Source: Deltaproteobacteria bacterium (lineage in GTDB: Bacteria; CG2-30-53-67). From it: 44,335 nt of DNA. The position numbers and the translations under genes are program-made. Every line of letters begins with the position of its first letter. The first letter of the stretch is position 1. The notes beneath the pieces are model-generated. The model saw only the letters and a program-made list of their open reading frames with translations, was not told where the DNA came from and did no database searches. The stretch covers positions 68,256 to 112,590 of the forward strand of contig JAADIO010000022.1 of assembly GCA_013151235.1 (NCBI GenBank), read 5' to 3'. Positions 7,524 to 16,338 of the stretch are shown piece after piece.

Positions 7524-8477
7524 ATGACCTTCCTCTTCCTCTTTGCATTGTTCGTCCTCGGCCTGTTTCTGATGGTCTACGGCGCCGATCGGCTGGTGGA
7601 GGGAGGCTCCGCCATCGCAGTGCACTTCAGGATCTCTCCCCTCGTCATCGGGTTAACCATCGTCTCCTTCGGGACCTCCTTCCCGGAATTCGCCGCCAGC
7701 CTCGTCGGCGCCCTCCACGGAAAGACCGATCTGGCCATGGGCAATGTCATCGGGAGCAATATCTGCAATTTGGGACTGGTTCTCGGCGCGGCGGCCCTGA
7801 CCCGCCCGATCCGGGTCCGGGGAAGCCTGATCAGAAAGGAGATCCCCTTCCTGCTGCTGATTTCCGCCATCACATGGTGGATGGCCCGGGATCACCGGAT
7901 CGGCAGAGGAGAAGGCCTCTTTTTCGTTGTTCTTTTTGTTCTGTTTGTCTATTACTGCATCCGCACCGCCCGGCAACGGGGCGATGCCTTGCCGCCGGGG
8001 CTGCCTCCCGGCAAGTTCATCTCACTCCCCCGGAGCTTTGGCGCACTCACCTTCGGTCTACTGCTCCTTTTTTTCGGCGCGGACCTGACGATCCGGGCGG
8101 CCGTCTCTATTTCGGGAAGGATGGGGATCTCTCAGGCCGTGATCGGTCTCACCGTCGTCGCACTGGGGACCTCACTACCGGAACTGGTAACCAGCGTCAT
8201 GGCCCTCCGGAAGGGGGAAGGGGATATCGGCCTCGGAAACGTTCTGGGGAGTAATATCTTCAATCTCCTCTTTGTGCTGGGAGTCACGGCAACGGTCCAT
8301 CCCATCCCCTCCTCTCCTCAGTTCTTCCGCTTCGACATCCCCGTTATGCTTGCATTCACGGTCCTTCTGATTCCCTTTGCCGGAAGCCGACTTCAAATCA
8401 GCCGAAGAGAAGGAGGACTCCTCCTTGCCGCTTACTGCGGGTACATCCTCTACCTCGGCCTCCATCACATTCTTTGA
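7524..8477 (+). CDS. CaCA-family sodium/calcium-type cation antiporter
   Basis: This 317-residue membrane protein has two inverted alpha repeats, the hallmark of Ca2+:cation antiporters (YrbG-like). Repeat one has GTSFPEF around Glu55 with GNVIGSN at 73-79. Repeat two has GTSLPEL around Glu220, followed by GNVLGSN. The two acidic residues bind the transported cation. Around ten hydrophobic segments can be seen. A GGAG site lies five bases before the ATG. It stands alone downstream of the inverted-repeat element. The ion carried cannot be told from the sequence; Ca2+/Na+ or Ca2+/H+ exchange is likely. Confidence 0.88.
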   Translation: MTFLFLFALFVLGLFLMVYGADRLVEGGSAIAVHFRISPLVIGLTIVSFGTSFPEFAASLVGALHGKTDLAMGNVIGSNICNLGLVLGAAALTRPIRVRGSLIRKEIPFLLLISAITWWMARDHRIGRGEGLFFVVLFVLFVYYCIRTARQRGDALPPGLPPGKFISLPRSFGALTFGLLLLFFGADLTIRAAVSISGRMGISQAVIGLTVVALGTSLPELVTSVMALRKGEGDIGLGNVLGSNIFNLLFVLGVTATVHPIPSSPQFFRFDIPVMLAFTVLLIPFAGSRLQISRREGGLLLAAYCGYILYLGLHHIL

Positions 8478-8529
8478 ACATGTTTCAGGCAAAGCCAACG
8501 GTTCTCCGACCCGGCCCGGAAGACCGGGT

Positions 8530-9861
8530 TCACTTCGTCGCAAAGGCCGGTTTGATCTTCTCAAAGACCCTCCAGGCCTTCAAAAGGTCGACGGCCTGCT
8601 GAAGCTGGTAATCCTGGGGGCTCTTCTTTTCCGCCTCAGGGCCTTCCTCCGCGGAAGGGCTGGATTCCTTTTTCTTTGCCGGAGGGGCCGCCTTCACATC
8701 CGGATTGTCAAGGTGGTTCTTCAAGTCCGCCTCCTTGATATGATGGAATTCGTCCGGCGCCGCTTTGACAATGACATTTTCTTCCACCACGATATCGGGT
8801 GTAATTCCCACATTCTGGATCGATTTGTCTCTGGGCGTGTAATACTTGGCTGTCGTCAACCGCAGACCGGAACCGTCACTCAAGGGCACGACGGTCTGGA
8901 CCGACCCCTTGCCGAAGCTCTGGGTCCCCATAATAATGGCCCGCCCCCAATCCTGCAACGCACCGGCCGTAATCTCACTGGCGCTGGCGCTCCCGCCGTT
9001 GATCAGAACCACCATCGGAAGCCGGGGATAATCAAAGGCCCCCCTCACTTTGTAGTCGTGACGCCCCTGCGCCCGTCCCTTGGTATAGACCACCAAGGTT
9101 CCCTTCGGTAGGAACTTCCCACAAACTTTGACAGCCTCATCAAGGAGCCCGCCCGGGTTATTCCGCAGGTCAAGGATCAGGCCGTGAATTTTCTCCTCCT
9201 TCAGGAGCTTCTGCATCCCGTTTCCGATCTCCTTCCCGCTGTCCTGCTGAAACTGGGAAAGACGGAGGTACCCGATTCCTCCTTCAAGGAGTTTATATTT
9301 CACGCTTTTAACCTTGATCACGGCCCGGGTAATCTTGAACTTCTTCGGCCTTTTGAATTCCTTTCGCATGATCGTCAGCGTCACCCGGGTTCCCGGTTTT
9401 CCGCGCATCAGCTTCACGGCATCCATCAGGCTCAGATCCTTCGTCCACTCGTCATCCACTTTCAGGATCACGTCCCCCGCCTTGAGCCCGACCCGGTCTC
9501 CCGGGGTGTCCTCAATCGGGGCAATGATTGTCAACTGCTTGTCCCGAATGGAGATCTGTATCCCGATACCCCCGAACTTGCCCCGGGTATCAACCTGCAG
9601 CTCCTTGTAGGTGTCGGGCTCCATGAAGCTGGAATGAGGATCGAGGGCATTGAGCATCCCCTTAATAGCCCCATAGACCAGTTTTTTGGTATCCACCTTC
9701 TCCACATAGTTCTGCTGAACCATGTGGAGAACCTCGGAAAAAATGTTCAACTGCTCGTAGGTTTCCCCCTTGGCCTGTACCCCACTTTCGTGGGTCACAC
9801 CAACGACAACCAGGATAAAAAGGGACAGAAACAGGGTCCATGCAAATGACTTTCTTTTCAT
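8530..9861 (-). CDS. ctpA: C-terminal processing protease CtpA (S41A family)
   Basis: This 443-residue periplasmic serine protease has an N-terminal hydrophobic signal (about residues 8-22), a PDZ domain around 95-170 (GGIGIQIS start) and an S41 catalytic core. The Ser/Lys dyad is visible as Ser293 in GGSASASE and Lys318 in SFGKGS, the 25-residue spacing known for this family. The C-terminus is a low-complexity Pro/Lys/Glu segment. A GGAGG site precedes the ATG at 9861; a TTG five codons earlier is unlikely. It lies just downstream of the FtsEX and EnvC-like genes, so a role in trimming envelope or peptidoglycan-hydrolase proteins is reasonable. Confidence 0.92.
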   Translation of the reverse strand: MKRKSFAWTLFLSLFILVVVGVTHESGVQAKGETYEQLNIFSEVLHMVQQNYVEKVDTKKLVYGAIKGMLNALDPHSSFMEPDTYKELQVDTRGKFGGIGIQISIRDKQLTIIAPIEDTPGDRVGLKAGDVILKVDDEWTKDLSLMDAVKLMRGKPGTRVTLTIMRKEFKRPKKFKITRAVIKVKSVKYKLLEGGIGYLRLSQFQQDSGKEIGNGMQKLLKEEKIHGLILDLRNNPGGLLDEAVKVCGKFLPKGTLVVYTKGRAQGRHDYKVRGAFDYPRLPMVVLINGGSASASEITAGALQDWGRAIIMGTQSFGKGSVQTVVPLSDGSGLRLTTAKYYTPRDKSIQNVGITPDIVVEENVIVKAAPDEFHHIKEADLKNHLDNPDVKAAPPAKKKESSPSAEEGPEAEKKSPQDYQLQQAVDLLKAWRVFEKIKPAFATK

Positions 9862-9914
9862 GAATGAAACCTCCAAAGGTAAGAGAACTTCTTTGACGGA
9901 AAACCGTAAAAAAA

Positions 9915-11090
9915 CTACCGCCCGGCAAGCCAGAGCAGGGGGTCCTGAGGCTCCCCATGGTAGCGGATTTCGAAATAGAGCGCCGGCCCTTTCAAAGAAC
10001 CCGTTTCGCCGGCCCGGCCAACCGGCTGTCCTTCCTCAACAATCTCTTTTACGGAGACGAGCAGTTTGGAAAGATGAGCATAGACCGAATAAAACCCCTT
10101 TCCATGGTCCAGGATTACCATTCGTCCATAGCCTTTGAACCAGTCGGCAAAAAGTACCGTTCCGTTGTAAATAGACTTGACCTTCGCTCCCGGTACGGCC
10201 GCGATATCGATCCCCCTTGAAAAGATATAGGTGTTGAACTTTTCATGCTTGTGCTTCCCGAAGCGGGTCAACACCTTCCCCTCAAGGGGCCAGGAGAGCC
10301 TCCCCCGATATTTCTCGAACCCGCCGGCAAGGGTCTGCTTTTGACGGATCAGCTCCTCAATGGTCTGCTGCAACGATCGCGCAGAAGACTGCAGCTCATT
10401 CAGCAACTCTTTCTGCGAGGCCTTCTCTTTCCGGATCCGTGCCAGAAGGCGGGTACGCTCCTCCCGTTTGGCAATAATTTCCCTATTTTTCTCCTTGAAG
10501 GCGTTCTCGAGAGAGAGGACCTTCTTTTCCCGCTCCGCCAGCTTTGCTTCTTTCCGCTTCAGCGCGGCATAGACCTCCCGGTAACTATCAATACTCTTCT
10601 TGTCTTCCCGGGCCAGCACCTGTATGTAACGATACCGTTTCAGCATCCCGGCGTAATTCCCGGCGGAGAAAATTGCCTTTACATAGGAATATCCGCCATA
10701 CTTGTAGAGCTGCAACACCTTGTAGGCGAGAAAATTCTGATACTGCCCCAACTCCGCCTTCAGGTCCGAAACCTCCAGTCCCAGTTGGGTCTTCTCCGTT
10801 CGCACCTTCTTTAAGGCGATATCATAAGACTCCAACTGTTCCCCCTTCAAAGCGAGTTTCCTGTCGATAGCCTCAATCCGGGCGAGGAGTCCCTGCTCCT
10901 TCCCGGCAAGACGCCGCAACACTTTCTTCTTTTGAGAAATATTACGCCGAACCTCCTCCAGAGTATTTTTGTTCGAGTCGATCCGGCCCTCCATCTCCCG
11001 GAGACCGGCAGTCACATCGGTAACCAACGCCGCCCACAGAAAAAGCAGGACCATCCAAACCGGCCGGGAAGAGCGTTTCACTCCATACAT
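9915..11090 (-). CDS. envC: EnvC-like murein hydrolase activator (coiled coil, degenerate LytM domain)
   Basis: This 391-residue protein has an N-terminal signal anchor (about 11-28), a long Lys/Glu-rich coiled coil (about 30-255) and a C-terminal M23/LytM domain (about 265-388). Active LytM enzymes bind zinc through HxxxD and HxH. Here the first histidine is lost (FSRGID replaces the HxGxD pattern) and the last is tyrosine (LYFEIR for the usual LHFEIR), although the AHL histidine remains. Such degenerate domains activate amidases rather than cutting peptidoglycan. The gene is four bases from the ftsX stop, matching the E. coli pathway in which FtsEX controls EnvC from across the inner membrane. 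Confidence 0.85.
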   Translation of the reverse strand: MYGVKRSSRPVWMVLLFLWAALVTDVTAGLREMEGRIDSNKNTLEEVRRNISQKKKVLRRLAGKEQGLLARIEAIDRKLALKGEQLESYDIALKKVRTEKTQLGLEVSDLKAELGQYQNFLAYKVLQLYKYGGYSYVKAIFSAGNYAGMLKRYRYIQVLAREDKKSIDSYREVYAALKRKEAKLAEREKKVLSLENAFKEKNREIIAKREERTRLLARIRKEKASQKELLNELQSSARSLQQTIEELIRQKQTLAGGFEKYRGRLSWPLEGKVLTRFGKHKHEKFNTYIFSRGIDIAAVPGAKVKSIYNGTVLFADWFKGYGRMVILDHGKGFYSVYAHLSKLLVSVKEIVEEGQPVGRAGETGSLKGPALYFEIRYHGEPQDPLLWLAGR

Positions 11091-11094
11091 CCTC

Positions 11095-11997
11095 TCAGAT
11101 TTTCAGAAAACGGCCCAGAGACATGAGGCTCCCGAAGAGCCCCAGGGCCATCCCTGCCGTAACGATCCAGCAAAGCATGGAGACGGAAAGAAAGGAGATG
11201 GAAATCTCCTGCATCAGCAGAACCCCCGCGCGGTGCGTGAGTCTCGGGACCCAGTAATAGTAGATTCCGAAGAGAGCAATCAATGAGAGTACCGCCCCAA
11301 TCAACCCCTGGAAGAGTCCTTCGATGAGAAAGGGTCCACGAATAAAGTTGTTCGTGGCGCCGATCAGGCGCATGACCGCCAGTTCATCCCGGCGGGCATA
11401 AACGGTGAGACGCACCGTATTGGCAATAATAAAAAGAATCGCCACACCGAGAAGCCCCCCGAGGATCAACCCGATGAGTCGGAGAATATGGAGAAATGTC
11501 ATCAGACTCCGGGTCCACTCCTTTCCGTATTGAATCTCCTCGAAATCGGGGATTCTCGAAAGTTTCCGGACCAGTTGATCCACGGCCCCCTGGGACCGGG
11601 CGGATTTGGACAGACCGATCTCAAAGGACGCCGGCAGAGGATTCCCCTCCAGTCCGTCCAGCAGGTAGGCTGCTTTCTTATGACCGGATCGAAAACGGGC
11701 CAGTGCTTCTTCCTTGGAAACAAACTCCACCCGGGAAATTTCAGGGTTGCGCCAGAGGATCTTCTTGATCTCTTCAACACGGTCCGGGTCGAAACCACCC
11801 TTGAGATAGGCCGTCACCTCCACCTGCCGGACCCAGCCGTTGGTCATGTGACTTACGTTGGTATAGACAATCAGAAAAGCCCCGAAGATCATCAGGGCAA
11901 AAGCAATCGTCACGATCGCAACGATGCTGATGAATTTGTTGTGCCGGACACTCCGGGCGCCTTCCTGTACAAAATAAGCCAGATCGGCAAACATCAT
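11095..11997 (-). CDS. ftsX: Cell-division ABC transporter permease FtsX
   Basis: This 300-residue protein has four predicted membrane segments: one near residues 22-45, then a periplasmic loop of about 120 residues, then three between about 165 and 295. That topology and the FtsX/MacB permease sequence (RRDELAVMRLIGAT) identify FtsX. The periplasmic loop is the part that contacts EnvC-type activators. The gene starts with two consecutive ATG codons behind AAGGAAGGG, the second being better spaced. It lies 18 bases after ftsE. Confidence 0.92.
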   Translation of the reverse strand: MMFADLAYFVQEGARSVRHNKFISIVAIVTIAFALMIFGAFLIVYTNVSHMTNGWVRQVEVTAYLKGGFDPDRVEEIKKILWRNPEISRVEFVSKEEALARFRSGHKKAAYLLDGLEGNPLPASFEIGLSKSARSQGAVDQLVRKLSRIPDFEEIQYGKEWTRSLMTFLHILRLIGLILGGLLGVAILFIIANTVRLTVYARRDELAVMRLIGATNNFIRGPFLIEGLFQGLIGAVLSLIALFGIYYYWVPRLTHRAGVLLMQEISISFLSVSMLCWIVTAGMALGLFGSLMSLGRFLKI

Positions 11998-12015
11998 CCC
12001 TTCCTTATTCTCGAA

Positions 12016-12723
12016 TCAGACCCGGCCGACCCCTGCGGAATCGGTCACCGGAAGATCGGAGAGAGTGGAGTCGGCAACACAACGGCCGTTCTCCAGCCGG
12101 ATGACTCGTTTCTTCATCCGTTTGACCATCTCCATGTTATGAGTTGCCACGAGGACCGTTGTCCCCCGCAGATGGATCTCCTTGAGAATCTCCATAATTT
12201 CTTCCGCCACTCCGCCATCGAGATTCCCCGTCGGTTCATCGGCAATGAGGATTACGGGATCGTTGACCAATGCCCGCGCAATGGCCACCCGCTGCTGCTC
12301 CCCACCGGACAGGCGCAACGGATAGCTGTTGATCTTGTGCTGCAATCCGACCCGCCGCAGGACATCCCAGGCCCGTCGTTTCATCTCTTTTTTTGTCGTC
12401 CCGATCACCCGGAGGGCAAAGGCAATATTATCAAAGACCGATTTTGAACGGATCAGTTTAAAGTCCTGAAAAACAACTCCGATATTTCGTCGAAGATAGG
12501 GGACGCTGCCGCGCCGAAGTCGGGAGAGATTGAGTCCGTTCACCCGGATCTCACCCCGGTCGGCCTGCTCTTCACAGTAGATCAGTTTCAACAGTGTTGT
12601 TTTTCCGGCGCCACTGGGTCCCGTAATGAAAACAAATTCCCCCTTCTCCACATGGAGAGAGACCCCTTTCAGGGCACTGTAGTCCTTCTGATAGTGTTTG
12701 TGTACGTCAACCATCCGGATCAT
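12016..12723 (-). CDS. ftsE: Cell-division ABC transporter ATPase FtsE
   Basis: This 235-residue ATPase has Walker [10 protein letters not shown], the Q-loop VVFQDFK, signature LSGGEQQ, Walker [14 protein letters not shown] and the H-loop ATHN. The MIRM-type start is where FtsE proteins normally begin. A longer frame from a TTG at 12771 exists but adds 16 residues unlike the family. With FtsX it forms the complex that links ATP hydrolysis to septal peptidoglycan splitting. No strong ribosome site is seen before the ATG. Confidence 0.92.
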   Translation of the reverse strand: MIRMVDVHKHYQKDYSALKGVSLHVEKGEFVFITGPSGAGKTTLLKLIYCEEQADRGEIRVNGLNLSRLRRGSVPYLRRNIGVVFQDFKLIRSKSVFDNIAFALRVIGTTKKEMKRRAWDVLRRVGLQHKINSYPLRLSGGEQQRVAIARALVNDPVILIADEPTGNLDGGVAEEIMEILKEIHLRGTTVLVATHNMEMVKRMKKRVIRLENGRCVADSTLSDLPVTDSAGVGRV

Positions 12724-12814
12724 CGGCGGCTCACAGGGTTGGGTGGACTCGTTGAGTGTCCCCGTTCGCAAATAGGGCGGCGTTGGAGGGCGCAGTATTT
12801 ACGAACAGAACCAC

Positions 12815-13156
12815 TTACGGATCATCACCGTCCGAAAGGTAGTCCAGGATAATCTCATCCAGACTTGCTTCTTCCGAAGGTTCCGCGGCTTGGGGATCCT
12901 TCGTTTTTTCTTCAAACCTGCCGTCACGAAGGTCCATGATCATCTGTTTGTGCTGTTCCTTCATCAGGTTCCGGATCACATTCTCCAAGCAATCGGCCTT
13001 CAGGATGTCGGCATAGCTCAATTTGCGGGAACAGAGGATCTTGCCTTCTTTATATAGGAGGGTTACAATTACAGGATTCTTGATACCGTTATCTTCCGTC
13101 TGGACATGAAAATTGTTGTCCTTGTAGACAAAATCGGTATTATACCCCGTCAGCAT
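12815..13156 (-). CDS. Conserved hypothetical protein upstream of ftsE
   Basis: This 113-residue soluble protein has an N-terminal block, TGYNTDFVYKDNNFHVQTED, followed by a segment NPVIVTLLYKEGKIL. I recall this block from uncharacterised delta-proteobacterial proteins, but I know no function. The C-terminus is acidic (Asp/Glu-rich). There is no signal peptide or membrane segment. It precedes ftsE on the same strand with about 90 bases between and a plausible promoter upstream at 13218-13247, so it may be the first gene of the ftsEX-envC-ctpA unit. Confidence 0.7.
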   Translation of the reverse strand: MLTGYNTDFVYKDNNFHVQTEDNGIKNPVIVTLLYKEGKILCSRKLSYADILKADCLENVIRNLMKEQHKQMIMDLRDGRFEEKTKDPQAAEPSEEASLDEIILDYLSDGDDP

Positions 13157-13217
13157 CCGTGGTTCAGCTCCCTTACAACGTACTGTGCATAACCGGAATT
13201 ATCCCTTGGATTCCGGA

Positions 13218-13247
13218 AATATAGCATAGATAAATCCGGAGTTGCAA
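13218..13247 (-). promoter_or_regulatory. Candidate promoter for the 113-residue gene and ftsEX unit
   Basis: Reverse strand: TTGCAA (13242-13247), 18-base spacer, TATATT (13218-13223). Four to five bases of each hexamer fit sigma-70. Confidence 0.5.
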
Positions 13248-13424
13248 GACATAAAAACCCCGAAGTCCCCCCGAAAATGGTGTCTCTCCGGATCCAATGC
13301 ATTGAGAAGATTGAAAATTGACAATCCTCATCGAAACTCATATGATTCAGAATCGTTAAGAATACAGGAAAACATAAACCGGAATTCACCATTTGCCGAC
13401 CAAAGAGAAGGGGCCAAGCCGAAC

Positions 13425-14801
13425 ATGGGAAAAATCAACGAAAAAAAAATGAACGATTTTATTACAAAAACCCGAAAACCCTTTGAGAACCTGTTGGCAA
13501 AATGGGTGGCCCTTCCCACGATCAGCGCCGAATCCGCCCACAAAAGCGACATTGCAATGGCCGCTGAAGAGGCAGCCGGACTGCTGAAGGGGCTGGGGGG
13601 ACAAACTGAGACCATCGAGACCGAGGGCCATCCTTTGGTCATCGGGAACATCCGGAAATTTCCCGATGCCCCCACGGTCCTGATCTACAACCACCTCGAT
13701 GTACAACCGGCGGAGCCGGAGGACTGGGAAGACCCGCCCTTTCAGCCGACGCTGAAAGACGGCCGCTACGGAGGCCGGGGAAGTACCGATAACAAAGGAC
13801 CGGCGCTCACGGCCTACTTCGCCGTGCAATGTGCCGTGGAGCAGAAGATCCCCCTCAATTATTGTTTTGTCTGGGAATTTGAAGAGGAGATCGGCAGTCC
13901 TCATTTTAACACTGCGTTAAAGAGCCGGAAAGAATTTATCCGGGCCGATTCCATCCTCGTCTCCGATACGGTCTGGATCGCCCGGGACAGGCCGGCCATA
14001 CCCTTCGGCATCCGGGGACTCCTCACGGCCACCCTGACCCTCGAAACGGGGGAACGGGACGCCCATTCGGGGCTGGTCGGAGGGGCGGCCCGCAATCCGG
14101 TCGGGGAACTCTGCAACCTCATCGCACAATGCTATGACCCCGTAACGGGCGATGTGCATCTGCCCGGTTTTTACGATGATCTTCTGACGTCAAGCGGTGA
14201 GGAAATGGAAGGATTCCTTGCATCGGGTTTCAAGGTCGCCGTTTTTAAAAAGGCCCACGGACTGAAGAGTCTGCGGTTCAAGGAACCGGCAAAGGTGATT
14301 GAATCGATCTGGTCGAAGCCGACCTTTGAAGTCCACGGCCTGGCCGGAGGCTACACAGGTCAGGGAGTGAAAACCGTTGTCCCTCCCCGGGCGGAGGCCA
14401 AGATCAGTATGCGTCTGGTCCCCCGCCAGACCCCGAAAAAGATCTTTTCCGCTTTGCGGGATTTTGTAAAGGAACGGAATCCAGACGTAAAGGTAAGATT
14501 GGAAGCGATCCTGGATCCCTACCTGGCCTCTCCCGCGGGAGAATATTTCCAGGCAGGGGTGGAGGCAATGACTTTCGGGTTTCAGACCCCGCCCGCCCTG
14601 ATTCGGGAGGGAGGATCGATCGGCGCCGTGGTTACCCTGAACCGGTTACTGAAGGTCCCGGTTACTTTTCTCGGACTCTCGCTGCCGGAACACGGGTATC
14701 ATGCACCGAATGAATATTTCGAATGGCGTCAGGTCCGGGGAGGGATCCGGACCTTTCTACACTACTTCAACCGAATCAGCCGGATACCGGAACCCATTTA
14801 G
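13425..14801 (+). CDS. M20-family metallopeptidase (dipeptidase type)
   Basis: This 458-residue zinc peptidase resembles carnosine/dipeptidase-type M20 enzymes. Metal and catalytic residues are visible in order: HLD in YNHLDVQP, Asp in GRGSTDNKGP, the Glu-Glu pair in WEFEEEIGS, Asp in SDTVWI, and the last histidine in PEHGYHAPNE. A dimerisation domain sits in the middle. It probably hydrolyses dipeptides in the cytosol. The frame stays open for 61 codons upstream, but those residues look non-coding. I start at the ATG at 13425 preceded by AGAAGGGG. Confidence 0.87.
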   Translation: MGKINEKKMNDFITKTRKPFENLLAKWVALPTISAESAHKSDIAMAAEEAAGLLKGLGGQTETIETEGHPLVIGNIRKFPDAPTVLIYNHLDVQPAEPEDWEDPPFQPTLKDGRYGGRGSTDNKGPALTAYFAVQCAVEQKIPLNYCFVWEFEEEIGSPHFNTALKSRKEFIRADSILVSDTVWIARDRPAIPFGIRGLLTATLTLETGERDAHSGLVGGAARNPVGELCNLIAQCYDPVTGDVHLPGFYDDLLTSSGEEMEGFLASGFKVAVFKKAHGLKSLRFKEPAKVIESIWSKPTFEVHGLAGGYTGQGVKTVVPPRAEAKISMRLVPRQTPKKIFSALRDFVKERNPDVKVRLEAILDPYLASPAGEYFQAGVEAMTFGFQTPPALIREGGSIGAVVTLNRLLKVPVTFLGLSLPEHGYHAPNEYFEWRQVRGGIRTFLHYFNRISRIPEPI

Positions 14802-14829
14802 AGATGATATTCCATTCCTTTTGGTCTTG

Positions 14830-14913
14830 CCCCTTCATGTACTTCATGGTGAAAGCTTATTGCCTTTGCGTTTGATTTTACTCTGTCCCTCTGTGCCTTT
14901 GTGCCTGAGGAGT
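14830..14913 (-). repeat. Degenerate intergenic repeat related to sequence near 40355
   Basis: Read leftward, this contains CACAAAGGCACAGAGGGACA followed by GAGTAAAATCAAA. A similar string (CAAAGGCACACAGGCACAGA, then GTTTAAGATCAAAATC) occurs at about 40365-40400. It looks like worn non-coding repeat. Confidence 0.45.
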
Positions 14914-15054
14914 TTACTTTTCCGGATTCACAGCAGCTTCCTTTTCACTCCGTCTTCTCGAAGCCACCGTCACCACATCGGATTTTTTCTGCCGGGCCAG
15001 CTTGGCCGCCTTCCGGGCCTGAATCGCCTTTCTCTTTTTTGTATTGGATGCCAT
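14914..15054 (-). CDS. Small basic protein of 46 residues, function unknown
   Basis: The reverse strand has ATG at 15054, an AAGGAG ribosome site six bases upstream, and 46 codons ending in TAA. The protein starts MASNTKKRKAIQARKAAKLA and is rich in Lys, Arg and Ala in its first half, with no hydrophobic stretch. The first half should form a charged helix that may bind nucleic acid or the ribosome, which is inference only. The excellent ribosome site and the alanine/lysine-rich composition argue that it is real despite its size. I do not recognise a named family. Confidence 0.65.
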   Translation of the reverse strand: MASNTKKRKAIQARKAAKLARQKKSDVVTVASRRRSEKEAAVNPEK

Positions 15055-15148
15055 GTTCTTCTCCTTAACGTCAATTTAAGAGGTTGAGAAAAGCCCCGGA
15101 TGCAGAATACTTAAAGCCTGACCACCGGAACCGCGTTTTACAAAACCA

Positions 15149-15436
15149 TCAATACTTCACCTGAAAGTGATCAAACTCTCCTTCATACATCTCATCCCGC
15201 ACATCAATACGAATCACATGAGATCCCGACGGACCCTGCCTGCACCAGACAATCAGTTCCTGAAGGGCATGCATCGGACCTTCCGCCACAACTTCTACGG
15301 AGCCGTCCGGCAGGTTGCTGACCCACCCCGTCACGTTCAACTCGCGGGCACGGTCCAGGGTGCCGGCCCGGAAGCAAACGCCCTGTACCCTGCCGTAAAT
15401 CGTCAGATGGACCCGACTCTGTCCCTTTGTCGCCAT
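15149..15436 (-). CDS. acyP: Acylphosphatase
   Basis: This 95-residue protein is full length for acylphosphatase, which hydrolyses carboxyl-phosphate bonds. The signature GRVQGVCFRAGT carries catalytic Arg23, and GWVSNLPDGSVEV carries catalytic Asn41. The ribosome site (GGGGG well upstream) is weak. It lies between the 46-residue gene and tatA on the same strand. Confidence 0.93.
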   Translation of the reverse strand: MATKGQSRVHLTIYGRVQGVCFRAGTLDRARELNVTGWVSNLPDGSVEVVAEGPMHALQELIVWCRQGPSGSHVIRIDVRDEMYEGEFDHFQVKY

Positions 15437-15485
15437 TTGTCAACCCCCGGGAGACTCCTTCCGCCGGGCCCTTTGTGCACCGAAA

Positions 15486-15683
15486 TTATTTCTTCTTTTC
15501 TTCTTCCAGTTTTTCCCCGTTTTCCGGTGTAATATCAATCTCGTCTTCACCTTTCGTGGCCTTTTTGAAATTCCGGATTCCCTTTCCCAGTCCGGAACCG
15601 ATCTCCGGAAGTTTCCCCGCACCGAAGATAATCAGAACAATCACCAGGATAATGACCAACTCCATCCAGCCTAATCCAAACAT
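15486..15683 (-). CDS. tatA: Twin-arginine translocase subunit TatA
   Basis: This 65-residue protein starts [20 protein letters not shown], a single short membrane helix. [10 protein letters not shown] forms the hinge, an amphipathic helix ([12 protein letters not shown]) follows, and the tail is acidic. This is the TatA/E arrangement that forms the pore for folded proteins. AAGGAGG precedes the ATG at 15683; the frame is open for eight more codons that overlap mobA. No tatC is present in the window. Confidence 0.93.
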   Translation of the reverse strand: MFGLGWMELVIILVIVLIIFGAGKLPEIGSGLGKGIRNFKKATKGEDEIDITPENGEKLEEEKKK

Positions 15684-15703
15684 GGATCCCCTCCTTTGAT
15701 GAC

Positions 15704-16309
15704 TCATCTTGCCCCATCGGCAATCAGGGTCTGATAATCTTCCACCGTATTGATGCTGACGAAAGATGAAAGGTCCGGATCCATCCGGGCCATCTCCCCT
15801 TCTTCCAGGAACCTTGTATTCAGGGATCGAAGGACTCCCTGCATTCCGCGGCGTCCCTCACGCAGATGCCTGCCCATCACCGGGAGGCACCGTTGATCAT
15901 AAACGGCATGCAATGGCTGCGGAACGGAAGGACGGTCCTCTCGGGAAGATCCTCGGATCACAGCAACCAGGGCATCGGCGGCCCCGGCCCGTCGCATCAT
16001 ATACTGGACCAGCTCCGTCCGAACCATCGGCATATCACAGGCGACACAAAAATTCTTCGGATCCCGGGAGGCCGAAAGTCCCGAGAAAATCCCCGTCAGA
16101 GGACCACGCTCCGGGTACAGATCACAAACAACCTTGACGGGAAACCCGGCATAACGTTCCGGTTCCCGGGTCACCAGGAGAATCTCCCGGAAGAGCGGTG
16201 ACAAGGCCCCGATGATATACCAAAGAAAGATCCGGCCCTTCCATGGGAGAAACGCCTTGTTGCGCCCCATACGCCGGTTCTCTCCGCCGGCAAGGATGAT
16301 AGCCGCCAT
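15704..16309 (-). CDS. mobA: Molybdenum cofactor guanylyltransferase MobA
   Basis: This 201-residue nucleotidyltransferase begins with the signature [20 protein letters not shown]. It continues with the GPLTGI loop and the metal-binding VACDMPM segment of the MobA/NTP-transferase family. It joins GMP to molybdopterin to make the bis-MGD cofactor used by formate dehydrogenases and similar enzymes. The ATG at 16309 has AGGGGG upstream; a GTG seven codons earlier is less likely. Molybdoenzymes with this cofactor are common Tat substrates, which fits tatA next door. Confidence 0.9.
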   Translation of the reverse strand: MAAIILAGGENRRMGRNKAFLPWKGRIFLWYIIGALSPLFREILLVTREPERYAGFPVKVVCDLYPERGPLTGIFSGLSASRDPKNFCVACDMPMVRTELVQYMMRRAGAADALVAVIRGSSREDRPSVPQPLHAVYDQRCLPVMGRHLREGRRGMQGVLRSLNTRFLEEGEMARMDPDLSSFVSINTVEDYQTLIADGAR

Positions 16310-16338
16310 CGGTTCCGCCCCCTGATCCACAAAGTCCT

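Noticed and set aside
9915-11090. Active LytM endopeptidase
   Set aside because: Two of the zinc-binding histidines are replaced, so an activator role is more likely.
13242-13424. N-terminal extension of the M20 peptidase
   Set aside because: The extra 61 codons overlap a likely leftward promoter and do not look like family sequence.
15486-16309. Complete Tat or molybdenum-cofactor operon
   Set aside because: Only tatA and mobA are present; no tatB, tatC, moa or moe genes are seen nearby.
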